Of a stretch of 21,871 bases of DNA, positions 15,421-21,871 are shown one piece after another. Each line of letters begins with the position of its first letter. Position 1 is the first letter of the stretch. Source of the DNA: Anncaliia algerae PRA339 (taxonomy: Eukaryota; Microsporidia; Tubulinosematidae); assembly GCA_000385875.2 (NCBI GenBank), contig KK365186.1, positions 3,404-25,274 on the forward strand, in the 5' to 3' direction. The notes under the pieces are model-generated. The model saw only the letters and a list, made by a program, of their open reading frames with translations, made no database searches and was not told where the DNA came from. A program made the translations under genes and the position numbers.

Positions 15421-16072
15421 ATAAAAATAATATAAAAAGAATATTAATAAAATCTATTAAAATTTTAAAACTAAATTACCGAAGTGATCATTTTTCCTGC
15501 GCAGAAATCTTAAACGCGTAATATATGTTCAACATTTGTAAAAGGGCTAATTATAAATTTTTAAAATTAATTCATATAAAATTTAATAAATTTGTAAGCT
15601 AATCATCATTTAAAACTATTTAAAAAATATTTTACATAGATTTTATTTCTTTCTCGTATATCAAATAGACAAAGTGTTCGAATAAGTTTTTTTAACTCAA
15701 AAATTAACAGTTTTTGGGCAATTAAATTATCCCAAAGTTATTACCATTCTCTAAAGCAGAAATGATATAAATAAAAAACTAACAAAAATGATCACTGTAA
15801 TGATAAGAATTACAATTTAAATGTAATTATCATATTTTATATTCATAGTTTTATATAAAATATTTCTAATTATAAAACAAATAAATTAATACATTTTAAG
15901 AGAAATAGCATTTGCTACGATCAAATTAATTGAGATTTAAAAAAAGTGTTAAACAACAAAAAATACTTAAACAAATTTTCATTTATTTAACCTTTTTCTT
16001 TACATTTTAAATTTTATTTAATGTAATTTTTGCATCTTTACAACCCATTAATATATAAATTTGGGGTAGTGA

Positions 16073-16303
16073 ATGAAGTTTATAAAAACTAACCAAATTA
16101 AATCCTTTTTTATCTGGTTTTATGACAATAATTATATAAATAGGAGTAAAATTAGTTTAAACAATAGAAAATTAATTATGATAATTCACAAAGAAGTCCA
16201 AATAAAAACAAAATATGAAAAAATCTTTACTTATGGTTTTAATTTTTTATATCCCAGTGATACAATTTTTAAATCTTCTCAAATTCTAATAATCACATTG
16301 TAA
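16073..16303 (+). CDS. Possible 76-residue protein, unsupported
   Basis: An open frame encodes a 76-residue Lys/Ile/Phe-rich peptide (starts MKFIKTNQIKSFF, ends SSQILIITL). A GGGG run lies seven bases before the ATG, recalling the GGG/CCC motif near microsporidian starts, and a frame this long is somewhat unusual for DNA this rich in stops. Against it, the amino-acid make-up is what random A+T-rich DNA would give and no domain is recognisable. It has no near neighbour in the gap. Confidence 0.25.
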   Translation: MKFIKTNQIKSFFIWFYDNNYINRSKISLNNRKLIMIIHKEVQIKTKYEKIFTYGFNFLYPSDTIFKSSQILIITL

Positions 16304-17782
16304 ATAAACCTCTTAAATTCTAATCTCATAAATTATTTTTAGTAAATTCTCCATTTAAATTAAATTATATATAAGTATTAATCTATAGATTTTTAATAAG
16401 GTTCAAAAAAACTACACCAATTTTAATAATTGAATATATTATTAACTACAAACAAATGGAAGTTATAAAATAACTTTAGTATTACATCCGACATCAAAAA
16501 ACTTTATCAAAGAATAATATAATTTAGAATAATACTTTTTTTATGTTCGATGTTTAATTTTTAGGCAAACAAATGACTTGAATCAATAAACAAAAAAATA
16601 TATTAAATTTATATTTAAACTTTCTTATGGTGTTGTGAAATTCTTTAAAGCATTTGACGTACATCGATAAACAAGCAAACGATTTTAAAATGTTATATTG
16701 TTTTTATAAAATTATAAATATTCTCTTTTCATAATATGATACATTATAATATTAAAATTATTATAAATGAATTGATTTTCTCCTTAACATCTTTTGTTCA
16801 ATATTGTTCTAGAGCTATTATGAATGAAAACATAAAATTAACTATGATAAATATCATAAACTAAGTAGTTATTGAGAATTCTCTTCTTTCTTTTCAAAAT
16901 ATTAATCCATTCCAATAAATATCTATTAATATAGCACTTTCCGCACGATCATGAGAGGCAAAAAAATATTTATATTAAGATAGAGAAACTTATACTTATT
17001 AAAATTGTTATCATAAAATATATTTAGATTTCCATTTTATTTTAGATTTTTTATTCCGATTCTGGTAGCAATATTTAAGTCTTTAGGTTAGGTGTGACTT
17101 AAAAATCAAGAATCAGAATACAACATAGATAATTAACTTTTGGTCAAAGGCTTAGCTTATGTTTGAAGAGAGAGCTGGATTTAGGAAATATATAAATGAA
17201 AATATATTACAGCTTTACAGGAGCACATTTCTTTTATAGCAATATTCTAGTTAATGGAATGAATAAGTAAAACCATAAATATAAAAGTAGAAATCTACAC
17301 ATTAAAACCAAACATAGATAAATGATTATTTTATAAAATATTTTTAGTATTTTATCAAAAAAATTTTATAAAATGCATCAAAAACTGAATACAGAGATAT
17401 TAGATTTCTACTTAACCAGATATTAGCTCTTTTATAAATGCTTTAATGCTGAATTTTCAGTGGTTGCCTGAAAGCTATTTAAAATTTATATAGTATGACG
17501 GACACCTAGGTAAGATTGTGTGCTTTTAATAAAAGTTTTATTTAAAGTAAATGATTTTATTTTACTTTTATTTATACTATCATGCATGATTAACTGGGGC
17601 TGTAACAGATATCTGTTTGAATACTTTTGAATTGTTCTTAGAATATATAATTAAATAGTACTTTGAATAGCCCAAGAAAATAAATGCTAAATTGTTTTAT
17701 TTTTTAATAAAGATTATTCTAAAGATTGCTGCTTCTATAATTGATAAATCCTATGATTTTAAAGATTGTTGAAACACAAAAT

Positions 17783-17983
17783 TTATATCTTAGAAAAGGA
17801 AATAAAATTAAATAATGCTAGAATTTCTATTAGTTTTTTCCATGTAAACTTGAGCCGGTTTATTCCATAAAGGATGCAAGTAATCAAATAAAGATCCTTT
17901 AAAACAAGATTATCATTTTTAAATTTGTTATAATTAAAATTTTGGTGGAAGTTATTAAAATAAACAGTTGTAGCATCATTCAT
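17783..17983 (-). pseudogene. Relic frame D, shares an HPLW motif with the 21.4-kb relic
   Basis: A minus-strand frame of 66 codons begins MNDATTVYFNNFHQ. Near 17882 the protein-like reading moves to the next frame: YLHPLWNKPAQVYMEK up to TAA at 17808-17810. The HPLWNK part matches HPLWDK in the relic at 21348-21711, and the DNA agrees at 18 of 20 bases (17860-17879 against 21391-21410). A frameshifted fragment of a repeated gene is the likeliest reading. The family is unknown. Confidence 0.35.
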
Positions 17984-18271
17984 AAATTTAGTTTTTTTCT
18001 AATGAAGATTAAATGTTATTCTAATTTAATTATTGTGTTCCTTTGTTAAAAAATATTTATTTCTTATCAAGACAATGATTATTGAGATAAATTAATTAAT
18101 TGTATTCGGATATTAAATAGAATAAAATATTTTTAAAATGATTATTTGATAACAACACATAAACAAGATGATTTTTAATTAAATTATTATTTAATCAATA
18201 ATTTTTTTAAGAATATTAATTAAATGATAATATTAATTTAAATAATAATTAAATGAGCATTTATGATTGGT

Positions 18272-18551
18272 TTAATCAATTGTAAGATTTTATTAAATTA
18301 TTATCATATTCTTTTAATAAAATATTTAAGTCTTTGAGATAAACTTTTAGTTATTAAGATAACTCAGCATAAGTTTTTCAATTTTGTTTAATTTATAATT
18401 TTTGTTAAATTTAATCAATTGTAAGATTTTATTAAATTATTATCATATTCTTATAATATAAATATTTAAGTTTTATGAGATAAACCTTTAGTTATTAAAA
18501 TAACTCAGCATAAGTTTTATAATTTTGTTTAATTTATAATTTTTTTTATAT
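18272..18551 (+). repeat. About 139-bp tandem duplication upstream of actin
   Basis: Copy one (18272-18410) and copy two (18411 to about 18551) are near-identical, differing by a few substitutions and two single-base insertions. Shared blocks include TTAATCAATTGTAAG at the start and ATAACTCAGCATAAG later. The second copy ends about 60 bp before the actin ATG, so the duplicated unit is well placed to be upstream regulatory sequence of a highly expressed gene. The non-A+T island ACTCAGCATAAG is the best candidate for a bound site. Confidence 0.85.
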
Positions 18552-18603
18552 TTATTAAAATTTTGGATTTAATTTATAATTATTTATTTTCAAATTTTTT
18601 TTG

Positions 18604-18606
18604 CCC
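18604..18606 (+). promoter_or_regulatory. CCC start-proximal motif of actin
   Basis: A CCC triplet sits seven bases before the actin ATG in otherwise T-rich sequence (TTGCCCTTAAGAAATG). CCC or GGG motifs immediately upstream of start codons are reported for strongly expressed microsporidian genes with very short leaders, so this supports both the start and the taxonomic assignment. Confidence 0.55.
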
Positions 18607-18613
18607 TTAAGAA

Positions 18614-19732
18614 ATGTCAGACGAAATACAAGCATTAGTTATTGATAATGGTTCAGGAATGTGTAAGGCTGGATTTGCTGGAGATGATGCCCCAAGAGCA
18701 GTGTTCCCAAGCATAATGGGTAAACCCAAGCACAGAGGCGTTATGGTAGGAACTGGTCAGAAAGAACGCTATGTTGGTGATGAAGCACAAACAAGAAGAG
18801 GAATACTTACTTTAGATTATCCAATTGAGCACGGAATAGTCAACGATTGGGATGGAATGGAAAAAATATGGCACCATACTTTTTATAATGAGTTGAGAGT
18901 TGCTCCAGAGGAACATCCTGTCTTAATGACTGAAGCACCACTTAATCCAAAAGCAAACAGAGAAAAAATGACACAAATTTCATTTGAGACATTCAATGTT
19001 CCTTGTTTTTATGTTTCTATTCAAGCAGTTCTCTCACTCTATGCAAGCGGAAGAACAACAGGTATTGTTCTTGATTCAGGAGACGGTGTAACCCACACAG
19101 TGCCAATATACGAAGGTTATTCATTGCCACATGCAATCCAAAGGCTTGATTTAGCAGGAAGAGATATTACTAATTATTTGGGTAGATTACTTATGACATC
19201 AGGAATAGCTCTTACTACATCAGCAGAAAGAGAAATTATCAGAGATATTAAAGAGAAACTTTCTTTTGTATCTTTGGAATATGATATTGATTCAAAAAAT
19301 ACCTCTTTTGAGAAGAAGGAATATGAATTACCTGATGGTGTAAAAATATTTATTGGATCTGATAGATTCAAGGCTCCAGAGTTGCTTTTTAAGCCCAGTT
19401 TAGGAGGAATTGAATCACAAGGTATCCATGAAACATGCTTAGCTTCTATTCTTAAGTGTGATGTTGATATAAGAAGAGATTTGTATGGAAACGTAGTTTT
19501 ATCAGGAGGATCAACTTGTTTCCCCAATTTGAGTGAAAGAATTTCTAATGAATTAAGTGCATTGGCTCCTCCCTCTATGAAAGTTAAGGTAGTAGCACCC
19601 CCTGAAAGAAAGTATTCAGTTTGGATAGGAGGATCCATTTTAGCATCACTTTCTACATTCCAGGGTATGTGGATTACAAAGGCAGAGTATGAAGAAGATG
19701 GACCAAGCTGTGTTCACAGAAAATGTTTCTGA
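18614..19732 (+). CDS. ACT1: Actin
   Basis: This is a 372-residue conventional actin (375 is usual), cytoplasmic. Phosphate-binding loop 1 is [21 protein letters not shown] (residues 11-31), loop 2 is [12 protein letters not shown], the DNase-binding loop is HRGVMVG, and His of the YPIEHGI segment is the residue methylated in other actins. The ATP-site SGGST and the C-terminal HRKCF are intact. No motif is broken, so it should polymerise. Compared with metazoan actin it has substitutions in subdomains 3 and 4 and is a few residues shorter, in line with divergent microsporidian actins. The coding region is much richer in G+C than its flanks, consistent with high expression. There is no intron. 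The gene stands alone, with a CCC motif before the ATG and a tandem duplication upstream. Confidence 0.98.
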   Translation: MSDEIQALVIDNGSGMCKAGFAGDDAPRAVFPSIMGKPKHRGVMVGTGQKERYVGDEAQTRRGILTLDYPIEHGIVNDWDGMEKIWHHTFYNELRVAPEEHPVLMTEAPLNPKANREKMTQISFETFNVPCFYVSIQAVLSLYASGRTTGIVLDSGDGVTHTVPIYEGYSLPHAIQRLDLAGRDITNYLGRLLMTSGIALTTSAEREIIRDIKEKLSFVSLEYDIDSKNTSFEKKEYELPDGVKIFIGSDRFKAPELLFKPSLGGIESQGIHETCLASILKCDVDIRRDLYGNVVLSGGSTCFPNLSERISNELSALAPPSMKVKVVAPPERKYSVWIGGSILASLSTFQGMWITKAEYEEDGPSCVHRKCF

Positions 19733-19824
19733 TTAAAGAAAGGTAGTAAAAGTATTCTTAATTAATTTAATTACTTATAAATTATTTTAAATTTTATTTA
19801 TTTATGTAATGTTTTTATAAAAGA

Positions 19825-19875
19825 TATTTTTTAATAAGTATAAATAATTAATATATTTATATTTTTTAATAAGTA
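19825..19875 (+). repeat. Two copies of a 16-bp direct repeat
   Basis: TATTTTTTAATAAGTA occurs at 19825-19840 and again at 19860-19875, just upstream of the 19-bp triplet repeat. It is low-complexity and probably results from replication slippage. Confidence 0.8.
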
Positions 19876-19881
19876 ATATTC

Positions 19882-19938
19882 TTATTCTATGTATATTTAT
19901 TTATTCTATGTATATTTATTTATTCTATGTATATTTAT
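19882..19938 (+). repeat. 19-bp tandem repeat, three perfect copies
   Basis: The unit TTATTCTATGTATATTTAT is repeated exactly at 19882-19900, 19901-19919 and 19920-19938, about 150 bp past the actin stop. Perfect identity suggests a young and possibly length-variable minisatellite. Confidence 0.95.
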
Positions 19939-20698
19939 ATTTCATAAGAAATAGTATTAACTTAATAAATGTTATTTAATCAAATTTAACATGTTATAAG
20001 AAAAATTCTATAAAGAAAGAATCAAGATTTAATTAAAAGATATATGTTATCTAATTTCCATTTCTTTTAAAATATTCCTGTATTCAATAAGCATTAACTA
20101 ATTTTATGGGAAATATATTTTTATTTATTTAAAGTTTCCTTTATGTAAAAGAACACTGGACACGTAAATATATTGTATTTTCATAATAACATTTATCTAT
20201 TAGCTTACTTAATTTAAACCGGGCAATTAATATTATTAAATCAACTTATTGTTTTAAAATTTAATCTTATCTCAATTTATGATTAAAATTCAATCTCATA
20301 ACAATTTACATACCATTTAAGAATAGATTGTAATATATTATGAAATATAATATCAGATTTATTTTTGATATATGGTTAATAACTGCTTAGGAAGTAATAA
20401 AAAATATAAAAGATCTTATAAATAAAGATTAACAGGATTTATTAGATATAAATTAATTTTATTTTGTGTTTGTCTTTTAGACTAAATGCATCTTAAATTC
20501 AGCCTAACATCCTCTTATGATGTCAATATGAACTTATTTTAATTCTATCTTCAAAAATTCTGAATAATTAGCGATTAAATGAATATTTTAAAGATTCTTA
20601 CCATTAACATTTATTACACTTGGCCAAATAATAAATACTATTTTATATCTTTTTGTTAAAGTGTTTTTCACGCTATTATTAAGTGATAATGATTAAGT

Positions 20699-20899
20699 TT
20701 ATATACCGATGTTCCTTCCGACATGCCAAAAACATAACATCAGCAAATCAATGGTCATTATTCTATTTTCTGTTTACAAATATTGAATAACCAACTTTTA
20801 AGATGGTATTATTACTACCTATTCTAATTCAACATCATAATTAGCAGAATTAACATCAAGAAGATGCTTTTAATATTCAATAAATAATTTTTCTGTTGA
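20699..20899 (-). pseudogene. Possible decayed frame C
   Basis: This minus-strand frame of 67 codons with four internal stops reads peptides such as KHLLDVNSANYDVELE and MTIDLLMLCFWHVGRNIG. Just upstream, near 20911-20935, the same frame gives NIQFNIDF, resembling FN[IM][DE]F of relics A and B. Stops are only mildly depleted, so decay from a gene is a guess. The local G+C is higher than the surroundings. Confidence 0.25.
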
Positions 20900-21347
20900 T
20901 TAATTTTAAACAAAATCTATGTTAAATTGAATATTTCATTCATTTATGGTTTAAAATTTGTAGTATGTTAGTTGTAATTTAAAAATTTTTTAGATATTTA
21001 AATCAATTTGCTGTGGTTTAAAGATTTATTTTTATTTAAATTAGAATACATAATGAATCAGGGCATTTATTTGTTATTTCTTTTTAAATTTAATATTTGA
21101 ATCTCTTTATCTTTTAAACTACCAATTGAAACCACCATACTATTACAAATTAATTTATGTTGTTAGGAAAATTTATACTCAAAGTAATATTTAATGCATC
21201 TTTAGTTGATTTATGATATTTTTAATTTCTAAACCCTTTAAATCCCATTTTAAAACAAAATTTTTGATTTTTTAATCAAAATATGCAATTAAGTTATGTT
21301 TCTCTGTAAGTTAACCTAGAAATTATTTAAATTTATCCACATCTGAT

Positions 21348-21711
21348 TTATAAATTTAAAATTCTATTCCTTTTCAATAAATTAATTATCTTATCCCATA
21401 AAGGATGCCAATTATATTTTAATACTTATCAAAATAGAAACCTTGCAATTTCTGATTTTTTTGTCTTCTTTTTTAGATCCCCTTTCTTAAGATTTAGGAA
21501 GTTCAAAGAATGCTATTTTTAGAAAAAAGTATTTGAATTACCTTGAATTTTGATCTTGGGCTTCTGTTTTTAACTCATTTGTATAAATTTTAAAAACAGA
21601 TTTAAAATTTGCAACTGTATTTTGAAAGGTTTTGTTATAGAATTTCTTCATCCAATAATTTTTTTTCAAAATTTCCCCAATCTTCATAATTACGAGATTT
21701 TCAATAAGCAT
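21348..21711 (-). pseudogene. Frameshifted relic E, family unknown
   Basis: On the minus strand an ATG at 21709-21711 opens 57 codons (including FYNKTFQNTVANFKSVFKIY) to TAA at 21538. Protein-like sequence resumes in another frame at about 21512: HSLNFLNLKKGDLKKK, then after two adjacent stops KYNWHPLWDKIINLLK, ending at TAA 21348-21350. The HPLWDK block matches relic D at 17.9 kb. Real splicing seems unlikely because the stops cannot be avoided. The product appears Lys-rich and soluble. I cannot assign it to a transposon or other family. Confidence 0.4.
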
Positions 21712-21871
21712 TTCTTTCTATTTAATAAAATAAAGCCTTGTGATGATATATAAGCGCATGAAATGACTTTGATTTTTTTTATTTTTATTACAGGAAGATT
21801 TTTATGATAGTTATAAGTTTTTTTTTCTTTATCTATTCTTTTTAAAATGTAACAATTAAATCCAATATAAA

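Larger units (their letters stand above)
15264..18613. other. 3.3-kb gap before actin, with relics and repeats
   Basis: No confident gene is seen. It contains a perfect hairpin (15399-15420), a G+C-richer island (about 15480-15535), an isolated 76-codon open frame (16073-16303), a possibly decayed plus-strand stretch (17092-17654), a minus-strand relic (17783-17983) and a tandem duplication near actin (18272-18551), each listed separately or under findings. The remaining sequence is plain A+T-rich DNA. Confidence 0.5.
19733..21871. other. 2.1-kb region after actin without an intact gene
   Basis: It holds short tandem repeats just past actin (19825-19938), a possible decayed minus-strand frame at 20699-20899, and a relic at 21348-21711, each described separately. 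No intact gene or RNA is seen to the window end. Confidence 0.5.

Noticed and set aside
16400-16420. GGTTCAA as a tRNA B-box
   Set aside because: No T-arm stem, acceptor stem or A-box accompanies it; no tRNA was found in the window.
13034-16576. 13-base match GGCAAACAAATGA near 13.03 kb and 16.56 kb
   Set aside because: Flanking sequence does not extend the match, and it does not encode a shared peptide; probably chance in A-rich DNA.
18174-18258. Imperfect long inverted repeat of A+T sequence upstream of actin (possible cruciform or origin)
   Set aside because: It is made almost only of A and T, where imperfect palindromes are expected by chance.
19174-19638. 154-codon minus-strand frame inside actin
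   Set aside because: It is entirely antisense to conserved actin; codon bias of actin leaves that frame open.
21500-21545. Intron joining the two parts of relic E
   Set aside because: Splicing from the GTAATT site to the nearest AG gives a stop within four codons, so frameshift decay fits better.

Overview
The window looks like a microsporidian (fungal-related intracellular parasite) chromosome fragment. Intergenic DNA is extremely A+T-rich, the recognisable genes are intronless and eukaryotic, proteins are shorter than their yeast or human counterparts, and actin has a CCC motif a few bases upstream of its ATG, as described for microsporidian promoters. No bacterial-type genes, tRNAs, rRNAs, CRISPR arrays or intact transposons were seen. 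Gene density is low for the group: about half of the window is non-coding, as in the larger A+T-rich microsporidian genomes. The genus is not decided.

Layout. Positions 1-405 carry a broken phosphotransferase (choline/ethanolamine-kinase-like) relic. Positions 596-3777 hold four small secreted or surface proteins: two on the minus strand ending in a transmembrane helix, and two on the plus strand ending in a GPI-signal-like tail. Both pairs seem to share one short ectodomain module. A 57-residue unidentified gene follows (3826-3999, minus), then an Ste24-type CAAX protease pseudogene (4140-5309) whose open part ends just after HEIGH while the missing C-terminus is still readable in the same frame beyond several stops. 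A FAR-17a/AIG1-like membrane hydrolase lies convergent to it (5307-5957, minus).

After a 2-kb gap with one candidate structured RNA (about 7567-7659) comes a minus-strand block of regulatory genes: Mediator subunit MED6 (8034-8522), a forkhead transcription factor (8781-9482) and a DH-PH-CNH Rho guanine-nucleotide exchange factor (9930-12125). The plus strand then carries a proteasome alpha subunit (14544-15263) and actin (18614-19732), separated by large gaps.

The gaps are not uniform. Several contain minus-strand reading frames that stay protein-like through a few stops or frameshifts: two related relics at 12354-12797 and 13294-13566, and two more fragments sharing a short HPLW[ND]K-encoding match at 17783-17983 and 21348-21711. 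The actin promoter region contains a 139-bp tandem duplication, and a 19-bp triplet repeat lies downstream of actin.

The housekeeping genes form no operon. The likeliest lineage-specific system is the surface-protein cluster. RhoGEF and actin belong to cortical signalling and the cytoskeleton, and MED6 and forkhead to transcription, but their closeness may be accidental.
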